A stretch of 64,000 nucleotides of DNA from Pyramidobacter porci (GTDB lineage Bacteria > Synergistota > Synergistia > Synergistales > Dethiosulfovibrionaceae), in assembly GCF_009695745.1 (NCBI RefSeq), contig NZ_VUNH01000005.1:123547-187546 (forward strand), in the 5' to 3' direction. The position numbers were made by a program, and so were the translations under genes. Below, one piece after another: positions 24,720-32,594 of the stretch (within the stretch, counting starts at the first letter, position 1; each line of letters starts with the position of its first letter). Below the pieces are notes generated by a model. The model was not told where the DNA came from. It did not search any database and saw only the letters and a list, made by a program, of their open reading frames with translations.

Positions 24720-25670
24720 ATGGCGCACATGCCCGACAACCGACTCGTCGCCGCCGGCGCCGAGTCGCTGACGTTGATTCGCCTGCCGCTGGCTGGACAG
24801 GCGGGGTTTGAGGAGTTCCTCGGCTCGTGGCTGCTGCGCTCCCCCGCCGAAACGGCGCTGGTCGACTGCGGCGTGACGGGCTCCTACGCGCATCTGAAAA
24901 AAGCGCTCGACGAGCTGGAAGCCGCGCCCGACTGGCTGCTGCTCACCCACATCCACCTCGACCACGCCGGCGCGGCCGGACGTCTGTGCCGCGACTATCC
25001 GCGGCTGAAAGTGTTCTGCTGCGAGCGCGCCGCCGCGCACCTGATCGCGCCCGAAAAGCTCTGGCAGGCGACAGCCGCCACGCTGGGCGAGGCGATGGCC
25101 GCCGCCTATCAGCCGCCGCTGCCCGTACCCGCTTCCGCTCTCGTCGCGCGCGAACAGCTGCCCCCCGCGTGGCGCGTCATCGACACGCCAGGGCACGCCG
25201 CGCACCACGTCTCGTTCCTGCGCCGCTTGGCGGGACGGCGCCTCTGCTTCGGCGGCGAAGCGCTCGGCGTCATCCCCGGCGACGGCGTCGCGAGCTGGTT
25301 CGCCGACGGCCGCTGGCAGGGCGGCATCCGTCCCGCCACGCCGCCCCGCTACGTGCCGGAAATCGGCCGCGAGAGCATGAAAAAACTCGCCGCGGCGGAT
25401 TGGGACCTGTTCTGCGCCGGGCACTTCGGCGCCTCGTCCGACCGCACGCTGCCTGAACGGGCGCTGAAGCAGAACCTTTTCTGGGAAGAAACGATCGCCC
25501 AGGCCCTGCAAGACGGCCTGAGCGAAGACGAAACGGTTGAATTGCTGCGGCGCGAAGACCCCGAGCTGGCCAACATCGCCCGCTACGCCGCGGGTGCGCA
25601 GAGCCGCGAAGCGTACTTCCTCGGCAACAGCGTGCGCGGCTTCGCGCGCTTTCTGGGGCGGAACGTCTGA
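24720..25670 (+). CDS. MBL-fold metallo-hydrolase
   Basis: A 316-residue metallo-beta-lactamase-fold hydrolase, cytoplasmic by lack of a signal peptide. The metal site motif is LLTHIHLDHAGAAGRL near residue 80; further ligands are in DTPGHAAHHVSFL and FCAGHFGASSD. A C-terminal helical extension (about 265-316) carries ETIAQALQDGLSEDETVELL. AAAGGAGG stands seven bases before the ATG at 24720; a first ATG at 24681 in the same frame lacks a ribosome site and would place its start only 7 bases after the -10 box. The family includes glyoxalase II-like and quorum-lactonase-like enzymes; I cannot choose among them. Confidence 0.88.
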   Translation: MAHMPDNRLVAAGAESLTLIRLPLAGQAGFEEFLGSWLLRSPAETALVDCGVTGSYAHLKKALDELEAAPDWLLLTHIHLDHAGAAGRLCRDYPRLKVFCCERAAAHLIAPEKLWQATAATLGEAMAAAYQPPLPVPASALVAREQLPPAWRVIDTPGHAAHHVSFLRRLAGRRLCFGGEALGVIPGDGVASWFADGRWQGGIRPATPPRYVPEIGRESMKKLAAADWDLFCAGHFGASSDRTLPERALKQNLFWEETIAQALQDGLSEDETVELLRREDPELANIARYAAGAQSREAYFLGNSVRGFARFLGRNV

Positions 25671-25741
25671 CGGCCGGTGCATCCGCCGCGCCCGAGGAAA
25701 CGCGCCTTGCTTCGCCAAACGCAAAAACAGGACGACACGCA

Positions 25742-25784
25742 AAAAATCCCCGGCGGCCGAAAAAAATGGCCGCCGGGGATTTTT
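25742..25784. terminator. Bidirectional terminator
   Basis: A perfect 17-bp stem starting AAAAATCCCCGGCGGCC with A and T runs at both ends. It lies between the MBL gene and the convergent symporter gene. Confidence 0.9.
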
Positions 25785-25879
25785 CGTGTGCCGTATGCCC
25801 TGCGCAAAACGCAGACGTACGGTTCATGCCGGCGCGGTCTTCTTCGCGTTTTGGCGCCGGGGCGCCCGCCTTTTCGCGG

Positions 25880-27121
25880 TCACCGCCCGCCGGTCGGCTC
25901 CGGGGCTTTGAACGTGCCTTCGGAACGGGAGACAATCAGCGCCGTGGCCGCGTCGCCGACAATGTTCGGAATCACGCGGGCCATGTTGAGGATGCGGTCG
26001 ATGCCGGCCAGCAGCCCGATCGCTTCCATGGGAAGATGCACCGAAGTCAGCACGATCGTCAGCATCACCAGCCCGGAGCCGGGCACGCCGGCCGTGCCGA
26101 TGGAAGCCAGCGTGGCGGTGAGCATGATCATGACCTGATCGGCGACGGTCAGCGGCACGCCGAAGATCTGGGCCGTGAAGACCACGGCGATGGCCTCGTA
26201 AATGGCGGTGCCGTTCATGTTCATGACGGCGCCGAAAGGGATCACGAAGTTGGCCGTCTCCTCGTCGACGCCGAGTTTTTTCGTGCATTCGAGGTTAAGC
26301 GGAATCGTGGCGACGCTGGAGCAGGTGGCGAAGACGAAGGTCATCGCTTCCTTCATCGTTTTCAGGAAACGAAGCGGGCCGACGCGGCCGATCAGCCCCG
26401 CCATCACTCCGGCCTGGACGACGACCAGATAGAGGAACGAGGCGATGTACATGGCCGCGATCGCCTTGATGTAAGGGATGAGGATATCCGGGCCGTTGGC
26501 TCCCACGACCTGCGCCATCAGGCCGAAAACGCCGTAAGGCGTGAACTCGAGCACGATGGTGGTGATCTTTTTCATCGCTTCCTGACCGGCGCGGAACATG
26601 TCCAGCAAGGCTTGCCCCGAGGGGCCGATCTTCATCAGCGCGAAGCCCAGCAGCAGCGCAAAGAAAATGATCTGCAGCAGATTCTGCTTCGACAACGCTT
26701 CGAAAGGATTCTTGGGAATGATGCTGATCAGCGTGTCGAGCATGGAGATCTGCTTGGCCGTCGTCTTCGCCGATTCCTTGGCGATCTCGATGCTGACGCC
26801 CGTGCCGACCTGCATAAGATTGGCGAAAATCAGTCCGATCACGATGGCACACGCGGTGCTGGCAAGAAAAATGATCACCGTCTTCACGCCCATGCGCCCC
26901 AGCTTCTTGCCGTCGCCCACGTCGGCGGCCGCGCAGACCAGCAGGCAGAGCACCAGCGGCGCTACCACCATCGTCAGCAGATTGGTGAGGATCGTTCCCA
27001 GCGGTTTCAGCACCGCGGCCTGTTTGCCGAAGACCAGCCCCGCGGCGACACCCAGCGCGAAGCCGATCATGATGCGCGTAAACAGACTCAGCTTGTTCCA
27101 CGTTTTGAAGATGAATCCCAT
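25880..27121 (-). CDS. Dicarboxylate/amino acid:cation symporter (DAACS family)
   Basis: A 413-residue secondary transporter of the GltP/DctA family that imports acidic amino acids or dicarboxylates with H+ or Na+. It has the expected eight helices plus two re-entrant hairpins. The first hairpin region contains FVFATCSSVATIPLNLECTK (the serine-rich motif), then FVIPFGAVMNMNGTAIYEAI (NMNGT), and the second hairpin ASIGTAGVPGSGLVMLTIVL. It follows the two UxaA-like subunits by 23 bp on the same strand, so it probably imports the acid that they dehydrate or lyse. Confidence 0.93.
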   Translation of the reverse strand: MGFIFKTWNKLSLFTRIMIGFALGVAAGLVFGKQAAVLKPLGTILTNLLTMVVAPLVLCLLVCAAADVGDGKKLGRMGVKTVIIFLASTACAIVIGLIFANLMQVGTGVSIEIAKESAKTTAKQISMLDTLISIIPKNPFEALSKQNLLQIIFFALLLGFALMKIGPSGQALLDMFRAGQEAMKKITTIVLEFTPYGVFGLMAQVVGANGPDILIPYIKAIAAMYIASFLYLVVVQAGVMAGLIGRVGPLRFLKTMKEAMTFVFATCSSVATIPLNLECTKKLGVDEETANFVIPFGAVMNMNGTAIYEAIAVVFTAQIFGVPLTVADQVMIMLTATLASIGTAGVPGSGLVMLTIVLTSVHLPMEAIGLLAGIDRILNMARVIPNIVGDAATALIVSRSEGTFKAPEPTGGR

Positions 27122-27144
27122 TTCTCTTCCCCCTTAATGAAAAA

Positions 27145-28305
27145 TCAGACAAAGCGACACACGTGATCGATCGCGACGTCGGAAAAACCGTAAATTTCGG
27201 CCTTGGTCATCTTGCCGTTGCAGACGTCTCCGATGACCGCGAGCAGTTCCCTGCCGCTTTCCCGATACGTCGTCGTGCCCTTGACAATGCCGCTCAGATC
27301 GACGTCCATGTTGTCGTCCATCATCTGATACGTGCGGGCGTTGGCCGTCACCTTGAGCACGGGCACGATGGCGTTGCCCGTCGGCGTGCCGCGCCCCGTG
27401 GTGAAGATCACGGCGTTGCAGCCGCCGGCCACCATGGAAGTGACGGAGGAGATGTCGTAGCCTGCCGTGTCCATGACGATGGCGCCGTGCTTCGTGGGGC
27501 GTTCGGCCTGTTCCAGCACTTCGACGATGGGACGCGTGCCGCCCTTGCGGATGCAGCCGAGACTCTTCTCGTCGAGCGTGGAAAGGCCGCCCGCCTTGTT
27601 GCCGGGCGTGGGCTGGCCGGCGCGGCAGTCCTGCCCCGCCGCCTTGAGGTGCTCTTCGTAATCCCGGCAGATTTCGATGATTTTGTTGTGAAGCTCCGGC
27701 GTCGCCGCGCGCCGGGCGACAACGTGTTCGGCGCCGATCCATTCGATGGACTCGCTCATGATCGTCGAAGCGCCGAGATCCACGAGCAGGTCGCTGAGCT
27801 CGCCGACGGCGGGATTGCTGGCGATGCCCGAGGTGGCGTCGGAACCGCCGCACTCGATGCCCAGCAGAAGATTCGACATGTCGCACAGTTCCTTGTGCTG
27901 CATGGCGGCTTCGGCGGCCATGTCGCGCGCGGCGCGCACCGCCTTTTCGATGGTTCTGAGCGTGCCGCCTTCCTCCTGAATGCCAAAGGACGCCACCGGC
28001 TTGCCGGTCATCTTCCGAATCTTTTCGCGCAGCTGCGCGTGCCCCACCGTCTCGCAGCCGAGACCGACGATGACGACGCCGAAAACGTTGGGATTGCAGG
28101 CGAAGCCCGTCAGCACTTTCTGCGACATGGCCGTGTTCGCCGCCACGTCGGAACAGCCGGTGTTGAAGACGATGTTCACGGCGCCGCGCACTTGCGACGC
28201 GACGATGCGCGCGCTCTCGCTGCCGCAGGCGCACGTGGGCAGGATCAGCACGTGATTGCGGATGCCCGCGCGCCCCTCTTGGCGCTTGTACCCCCAGAAC
28301 TGCAT
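27145..28305 (-). CDS. UxaA family hydro-lyase, large subunit
   Basis: A 386-residue protein matching the C-terminal catalytic part of altronate/galactarate dehydratases, here a separate polypeptide. Family segments include GYKRQEGRAGIRNHVLILPT, IVFNTGCSDVAANTAMSQKV, GLGCETVGHAQLREKI, GIECGGSDATSGIASNPAVG and ARTYQMMDDNMDVDLSGIVK. Conserved cysteines fit the iron-dependent site seen in the family. Separate large and small subunits also occur in (2R)-sulfolactate sulfo-lyase (SuyB/SuyA) and similar enzymes. The exact hydroxy acid is not determinable from sequence. Gene order is small subunit, large subunit, DAACS symporter, with short gaps. Confidence 0.88.
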   Translation of the reverse strand: MQFWGYKRQEGRAGIRNHVLILPTCACGSESARIVASQVRGAVNIVFNTGCSDVAANTAMSQKVLTGFACNPNVFGVVIVGLGCETVGHAQLREKIRKMTGKPVASFGIQEEGGTLRTIEKAVRAARDMAAEAAMQHKELCDMSNLLLGIECGGSDATSGIASNPAVGELSDLLVDLGASTIMSESIEWIGAEHVVARRAATPELHNKIIEICRDYEEHLKAAGQDCRAGQPTPGNKAGGLSTLDEKSLGCIRKGGTRPIVEVLEQAERPTKHGAIVMDTAGYDISSVTSMVAGGCNAVIFTTGRGTPTGNAIVPVLKVTANARTYQMMDDNMDVDLSGIVKGTTTYRESGRELLAVIGDVCNGKMTKAEIYGFSDVAIDHVCRFV

Positions 28306-28317
28306 TCTCTCTCCTCC

Positions 28318-28620
28318 TTAAAGCATTTCGCTGGCATAATCCCGCGGCACGCTGAAAATATTCTCGTGCGAGACCCAGTGTCCCTTCGCGATCGGTGCCG
28401 AGGTGCGGCCGATCAGCTCGCCGTACTTGATCACTTCGTCCCCCTCGTTCAGCGAGACCAGCGCGACCTTGTGGCAATAGGGAATCGTCTCCTCCGCCGT
28501 GAGCGTGCAGAGCTCGCCGCCGCGGCGATAGACGACCGGGGCGCCGGCCGGGATTTCTTCGACGCAAGTGACCACGTTGTCCTTTTCGTCCATGAGCAAG
28601 GCGTTGATGTTCACGTTCAC
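28318..28620 (-). CDS. UxaA family hydro-lyase, small (SAF domain) subunit
   Basis: A 100-residue SAF-domain protein, equal to the N-terminal part of one-piece altronate dehydratases. The signature is PYCHKVALVSLNEGDEVIKY followed by GELIGRTSAPIAKGHWVSHE. It lies 12 bp upstream of the large subunit. It is the first gene of the cluster and is divergent from a LysR-type regulator at 28724, which very likely controls it. Confidence 0.9.
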   Translation of the reverse strand: MNVNINALLMDEKDNVVTCVEEIPAGAPVVYRRGGELCTLTAEETIPYCHKVALVSLNEGDEVIKYGELIGRTSAPIAKGHWVSHENIFSVPRDYASEML

Positions 28621-28669
28621 TCCCCCCTTGAATGTCGAATATCTTGCTTGACCTCATCATAAAACGGCG

Positions 28670-28725
28670 ATAACATAAATTCAATTTAGAAATTTTTACT
28701 CTATCATAAGCGGTGATTATGTTAT
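28670..28725. promoter_or_regulatory. Candidate LysR operator between divergent genes
   Basis: An inverted repeat, ATAACATAA at 28670-28678 and TTATGTTAT at 28717-28725, spans the A+T-rich gap. The second arm overlaps the ATG of the LysR gene, which would allow autorepression. Assignment is by position and symmetry only. Confidence 0.5.
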
Positions 28726-29677
28726 GCAGCAGGAACTCGAATACATTTACGAAGTCTACAAAAGCGGCAGTCTCTCGAAGGCGGCGGAGAAACTCTACGT
28801 CACGCAGCCGGCGCTGAGCATGGCGATCAAAAAGATCGAGTCGTCCATCGGCATGACGCTGTTCGACCGCAGGGTGCGTCCCTTTCAGCTCACCGAAGCC
28901 GGCTGGCTTTACATCAACGCGATCACGCGCATCAAAAAAATCGAGGCGGAATTGACGCAGCGGATTGGCGACATCAACGACCTCCACACCGGACGCGTGC
29001 GCATCGGCGGTTCCCACTACATCAACGGTTACATCCTGCCGCCGGTGCTGGCGCGCTACAGCCGGCTTTATCCGGGCATCGCCCTGGAGCTGGTCGAGCA
29101 CAGTTCGGCCGTCCTCGCCAAGATGCTGGAGGAACGCGCCGTAGACCTGACATTCAGCTGCAACGAACTTTTCATGAAGGACTTCGAGCGCTATCCCATG
29201 TTCAGCGATCGCATTTTGATGGCCGTGCCCCGCGCTCATCCGTTCAACCGCCGATACCGCGCCTTCGCCCTGCCGCCGCGCGGCGTCATGAACGGCCGTC
29301 ACCTGCATGGGGATTGCCCCGTGCTGCCCGCCGAGCGCTGCGGAGAGCTTGAGTTCATCTCGCTGATGCCCGGCAACAATCTTCACGACCGTATGCTGCA
29401 AATTTTCGCCGCCGCCGACGTCAAACCGCGCCTCAAGATCGAGCTGAGTCAGCTTGCCACGGCCTATCATCTGGCGGCAGGCGGTTTCGCCGCCGCGTTC
29501 GTGAGCGACCGCATGGTTACGAACGCGGGCGCGCCGCTGTGTTTCTACAAAATCGATTCGCCGCTGGCGACGCGGCCGTTTTACGCGCTCCTGCCCAACC
29601 GCGACTACACGGCCAAAGCAGTGCGGCGCTTTATCCAGCTCGTCGGCGAAGTTCTGCGGCCGAAAGCGCGGGCGTAG
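28724..29677 (+). CDS. LysR-type transcriptional regulator
   Basis: A 317-residue regulator. The N-terminal helix-turn-helix reads EYIYEVYKSGSLSKAAEKLY then VTQPALSMAIKKIESSIGMT, with FDRRVRPFQLTEAG closing the winged domain. The effector-binding domain begins near residue 92 (GRVRIGGSHYINGYILPPVL). It is divergent from the UxaA-like/DAACS cluster and presumably activates it in response to the acid or a metabolite. No good ribosome site precedes the ATG; translation may be weak, or the leader short. A parS site lies 64 bp after the stop. Confidence 0.9.
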   Translation: MQQELEYIYEVYKSGSLSKAAEKLYVTQPALSMAIKKIESSIGMTLFDRRVRPFQLTEAGWLYINAITRIKKIEAELTQRIGDINDLHTGRVRIGGSHYINGYILPPVLARYSRLYPGIALELVEHSSAVLAKMLEERAVDLTFSCNELFMKDFERYPMFSDRILMAVPRAHPFNRRYRAFALPPRGVMNGRHLHGDCPVLPAERCGELEFISLMPGNNLHDRMLQIFAAADVKPRLKIELSQLATAYHLAAGGFAAAFVSDRMVTNAGAPLCFYKIDSPLATRPFYALLPNRDYTAKAVRRFIQLVGEVLRPKARA

Positions 29678-29740
29678 GGGCAAAGGCGCGCTCGCTTTCG
29701 AACGGCGGAGCACTCTCAGCGGCCTTTTTCCGTGGAGGAA

Positions 29741-29756
29741 TGTTCCACGTGGAACA
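29741..29756. promoter_or_regulatory. Chromosomal parS site (ParB/Spo0J binding)
   Basis: TGTTCCACGTGGAACA is a perfect palindrome matching the bacterial parS consensus tGTTNCACGTGNAACa at every defined position. With one more pair on each side it is a 20-bp palindrome at 29739-29758. It is intergenic, between the LysR gene and sufC. Such sites load the ParB partition complex and usually cluster in the origin-proximal part of the chromosome. Only one was seen in this window. Confidence 0.88.
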
Positions 29757-29831
29757 TTTTCCGCCTCTCTCCCGGCGGCGATCGCCCGAAAGCGGAGCGA
29801 GCGTCAATTCCGACGGTTCTTATTGACTAAC

Positions 29832-29867
29832 ACGCCGCGGTCATGACACAATGGCCGCGGCGTTTTT
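29832..29867 (+). terminator. Terminator hairpin before sufC
   Basis: ACGCCGCGG pairs with CCGCGGCGT across a 14-base loop and is followed by T5. It overlaps a TTGACT/CACAAT promoter-like pair at 29823-29852. The remaining gap to sufC (29868-30006) has a TAAAAT/TATGAT-rich stretch near 29918-29929 that could be the suf promoter. Confidence 0.65.
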
Positions 29868-30006
29868 CCTGCGGGAAAAACGCATCTTCCGTTGTCCCGC
29901 CAACGAACATTTCACCTAAAATATGATAGAGTAAAAACGGGAACGGAGAGGGGCTTCGCGCCTCCGCCCCGGATCCGGGGAACAAAAACGAAGGGGGTTG
30001 CCAGCC

Positions 30007-30747
30007 ATGCTGGAATTGAAAAATATTTCCTTCAGCGTCGCCGAGGAGGGGGCGCGGAAGGAGATTATCCACGACCTGAGCCTGAAAGTGGACAACAGAA
30101 AATTCGTCGTCGTCACGGGACCGAACGGCGGCGGCAAGTCGACGCTGGCGCGCCTCATCGCCGGCATCGAAAAGCCCACGAGCGGCCGCATTCTTCTCGA
30201 CGGCGAAGACGTCACCGATAAAAGCGTCACCGAGCGCGCCCGCCGGGGCATCGGTTTCGCCTTTCAGCAGCCGGTGCGCTTCAAGGGACTGGAAGTCATC
30301 GATCTGCTGCGTCTGGCCGTCGGCAAAGATCTGCTCGTCAGCGAAGCCTGCGAGTATTTGGCCGAGGTGGGGCTGTGCGCGCGCGATTATATCAACCGCG
30401 AGGTAAACGCTTCCCTCTCGGGCGGCGAGCTGAAGCGCATCGAGATCGCCACGGTGCTGGCCCGCCGCGCCAAGCTCTCCGTCTTCGACGAGCCGGAAGC
30501 CGGCATCGACTTGTGGAGCTTCCAGAATCTGATCCGCATCTTCAAGAAGATGCGCGAGGACATCAAGGACAGCTCGATCGTCATCATCTCGCATCAGGAG
30601 CGTATCCTCAGCATCGCCGACGAGATCGTCGTGCTGGCGGAGGGACGCATCGAGAAGCAGGGGCCGCGCGCGGAAATTTTCCCCGCGCTGGTCGGCACAG
30701 AGTCGGCCGTCGACGTGTGCCACAAGCTGAAACAGGGGGAGGCTTAA
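30007..30747 (+). CDS. sufC: SufC-like Fe-S cluster assembly ATPase
   Basis: A 246-residue ABC-type ATPase without membrane segments, the energy subunit of the SUF Fe-S scaffold. Walker A is VTGPNGGGKSTLARL, the signature is ASLSGGELKRIEIATVLARR, and Walker B SVFDEPEAGIDLWSF is the SufC variant. The H-loop is in VIISHQERIL. I use the ATG of MLELKN, with AAGGGGG about nine bases upstream; an earlier TTG is possible. It lies two bases before its SufB/D partner. No SufD second scaffold, SufS or SufU is adjacent, so this is the minimal SufBC arrangement. Confidence 0.92.
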   Translation: MLELKNISFSVAEEGARKEIIHDLSLKVDNRKFVVVTGPNGGGKSTLARLIAGIEKPTSGRILLDGEDVTDKSVTERARRGIGFAFQQPVRFKGLEVIDLLRLAVGKDLLVSEACEYLAEVGLCARDYINREVNASLSGGELKRIEIATVLARRAKLSVFDEPEAGIDLWSFQNLIRIFKKMREDIKDSSIVIISHQERILSIADEIVVLAEGRIEKQGPRAEIFPALVGTESAVDVCHKLKQGEA

Positions 30748-30749
30748 CC

Positions 30750-31676
30750 ATGGTGCAGCTGGACGCGATCCAAAAACGCATTCTGGCGGAAGTGGCCGAT
30801 CTTCACGAGGTCCCGGCGGGGGCGTACAACTTTCGCGCCAACGGCCAGCTGGCCGGGCGCAACAGCACGGCCCACATCGAGATCAGCTCCAAGGCCGACG
30901 GCACGGGCATCGACATCCGCATCGCGCCGGGCACCAAAAACGAGAGCGTGCACATTCCCGTCGTCGTCAGCGCCAGCGGCCTGAAGGAAACGGTCTACAA
31001 CGACTTTTACGTCGGCGACGGCAGCGACGTGCTCATCGTCGCCGGCTGCGGCATCGACAACTGCGGCCGCCAGGACGCCGAACACGACGGCGTGCACCGC
31101 TTTTACGTGGGCAAAAACGCCAAAGTCCGCTACGTGGAAAAGCACTACGGTTCCGGCAGTGGCGGCGGCAAGCGCATCCTCAACCCGCAGACGGAAGTGT
31201 ACATGGAGGACGGCAGCTCCATGGAGATGGAAATGGTGCAGATCAAGGGCGTCGATTCGACGCAGCGCATGACGATCGCCGAGCTGAAAAAGGACGCCCG
31301 TCTCGTGGTGCGCGAGCGCCTGATGACGCACGGCGACCAGCAGGCTGTCAGCGGCTACCGCGTCTCGCTGAACGGCGAAGGTTCGAGCGCCGACGTGGTG
31401 TCGCGCTCGGTGGCGCGCGACGCGTCGTTTCAGAAGTTCGACGCCTGCATCGTCGGCAACGCGCCGTGCAGCGGCCATACGGAGTGCGACTCGATCATCA
31501 TGGACCGGGGCAAGATCCTCGCCGTGCCATCGCTGGAAGCTAACAACGTCGACGCGCAGCTGGTCCATGAGGCCGCCATCGGCAAGATCGCCGGCGACCA
31601 GATCGTCAAGCTGATGACGCTGGGCCTGAGCGAACAGCAGGCGGAAGAGCAGATCATCAACGGTTTCTTGAAGTAA
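30750..31676 (+). CDS. sufB: SufB/SufD family Fe-S scaffold protein (minimal)
   Basis: A 308-residue scaffold that would complex with SufC and hold nascent Fe-S clusters. It is much shorter than E. coli SufB (495) but matches the short form found with lone SufC in anaerobes and archaea. The beta-helix core includes FYVGDGSDVLIVAGCGIDNC, VEKHYGSGSGGGKRILNPQT and a C-terminal segment DACIVGNAPCSGHTECDSII with cysteine, histidine and glutamate candidates for cluster ligation. The C-terminus (IVKLMTLGLSEQQAEEQIIN) is typical. Whether to call it SufB or SufD is a matter of nomenclature for single-scaffold systems. Confidence 0.88.
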   Translation: MVQLDAIQKRILAEVADLHEVPAGAYNFRANGQLAGRNSTAHIEISSKADGTGIDIRIAPGTKNESVHIPVVVSASGLKETVYNDFYVGDGSDVLIVAGCGIDNCGRQDAEHDGVHRFYVGKNAKVRYVEKHYGSGSGGGKRILNPQTEVYMEDGSSMEMEMVQIKGVDSTQRMTIAELKKDARLVVRERLMTHGDQQAVSGYRVSLNGEGSSADVVSRSVARDASFQKFDACIVGNAPCSGHTECDSIIMDRGKILAVPSLEANNVDAQLVHEAAIGKIAGDQIVKLMTLGLSEQQAEEQIINGFLK

Positions 31677-31691
31677 AACGACTCGTTTGTC

Positions 31692-31721
31692 TTGACTAAC
31701 ACGAGGCGGCGGTGTCACAAT
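31692..31721 (+). promoter_or_regulatory. Promoter upstream of the Mn riboswitch
   Basis: TTGACT, an 18-bp spacer and CACAAT. The first twelve bases, TTGACTAACACG, recur at 29823 with the same spacing to CACAAT. Confidence 0.6.
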
Positions 31722-31724
31722 ACG

Positions 31725-31803
31725 TTCCGTGAGGGAGTAGCACGCGCTCGGCACGGAGCGCAGCACGTCAACATGCTGGCCGCAAAGGTCTGGCGTGCTT
31801 TAA
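31725..31803 (+). ncRNA. yybP-ykoY manganese riboswitch
   Basis: The leader of mntP has the conserved elements of the yybP-ykoY aptamer in order: GAGGGAGTAGC, a variable hairpin (GCGCTCGGCACGGAGCGC), the loop GTCAACATGCTGGCC, and GCAAAGGTCTGGC with the closing GCGTGC pairing to GCACGC. This class senses Mn2+ and commonly precedes mntP exporters. An alternative hairpin (CTCATGTATA with TATACATGAG, 31813-31842) and a terminator follow, suggesting control of transcription termination: Mn2+ would prevent termination and turn the exporter on. Confidence 0.85.
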
Positions 31804-31859
31804 ACTGCGAGACTCATGTATAACTGTCAGGCTATACATGAGGACGATCGAAAAAACGA

Positions 31860-31894
31860 CATCCGGGTATAGCCGAGGCTATGCCCGGATTTTT
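31860..31894 (+). terminator. Riboswitch-controlled terminator
   Basis: ATCCGGGTATAGCC pairs with GGCTATGCCCGGAT (one G-U), followed by T5. It stands 46 bp before the mntP start, as the expression platform of the riboswitch. Confidence 0.82.
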
Positions 31895-31939
31895 CGTTTC
31901 CGCGGGGGACGGGCGACCATTCGGAATGGGGTGGCTGAA

Positions 31940-32524
31940 ATGGGATTGAGTTTCATGTTTGTGCTGAACTGCGCGCTGCTGGGCGTGGGGCTGTCGATGG
32001 ATGCCTTTTCGGTGTCGATGGTCAACGGACTGAATGAGCCGCATATGAGCGTCCGCCGCGGCTGCGCGGTCGCCGGCGTATACGCGTTCTTCCAGGCGCT
32101 GATGCCGATGGCGGGCTGGGTCTGCGTGCGCACGATCGTCGAGGTTTTCTGTCCCTTCCGGCAGATTGTGCCGTGGATCGCGCTGATCCTGCTGCTTGGC
32201 ATCGGCAGCAAAATGGTGTTGGAAGGGCTGCGCGGCGGACGTGAGGATTGCGCCGCGCTTCGGCTGACGCCCGGCGTGCTGTTTTTGCAGGGGGTCGCCA
32301 CGTCCATCGACGCGCTCTCGGTCGGCTTCACGATCTCCGCATACGATTGCGCCGCGGCGCTGGCCGCCTCGCTGATCATCTCCGCCGTCACGTTCGCGGT
32401 CTGCGCGGCGGGACTGCTGATCGGCAAAAAGATCGGTGCGGTCCTGTCCGGCCGGGCGACGATCCTCGGCGGCGTGATCCTGATCGGCATCGGCCTCGAG
32501 ATCTTCGCCGACAGCGTGTTCTAG
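31940..32524 (+). CDS. mntP: Manganese efflux pump MntP
   Basis: A 194-residue membrane exporter with six helices that removes excess Mn2+. The two DxFSVS/DALSVG repeats are present: GVGLSMDAFSVSMVNGL near residue 18 and GVATSIDALSVGFTISAY near residue 125, whose aspartates line the ion path. GGGGTGGC precedes the ATG at 31940; the open frame runs upstream through the terminator stem and is not real there. Expression is predicted to be Mn2+-dependent through the yybP-ykoY riboswitch in its leader. It is monocistronic, with a terminator at 32542. Confidence 0.93.
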   Translation: MGLSFMFVLNCALLGVGLSMDAFSVSMVNGLNEPHMSVRRGCAVAGVYAFFQALMPMAGWVCVRTIVEVFCPFRQIVPWIALILLLGIGSKMVLEGLRGGREDCAALRLTPGVLFLQGVATSIDALSVGFTISAYDCAAALAASLIISAVTFAVCAAGLLIGKKIGAVLSGRATILGGVILIGIGLEIFADSVF

Positions 32525-32541
32525 CGCCGGGATACGGGGAT

Positions 32542-32583
32542 AAAAAATGCCGGAAGCTCAAGCGCGAGCTTCCGGCATTTTTT
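32542..32583. terminator. Bidirectional terminator
   Basis: A perfect 18-bp stem starting AAAAAATGCCGGAAGCTC with A/T runs at both ends, between mntP and the convergent amidohydrolase. Confidence 0.9.
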
Positions 32584-32594
32584 ACGGCTGAATT

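Noticed and set aside
27134..29713. An 859-codon open frame on the minus strand
   Set aside because: It runs opposite or out of frame to the UxaA subunits and LysR gene, which have clear family motifs; the long frame is compositionally a shadow.
29700..30006. Replication origin next to parS
   Set aside because: No cluster of DnaA boxes, no dnaA or dnaN, and no A+T-rich unwinding region is visible; parS can be tens to hundreds of kb from oriC.
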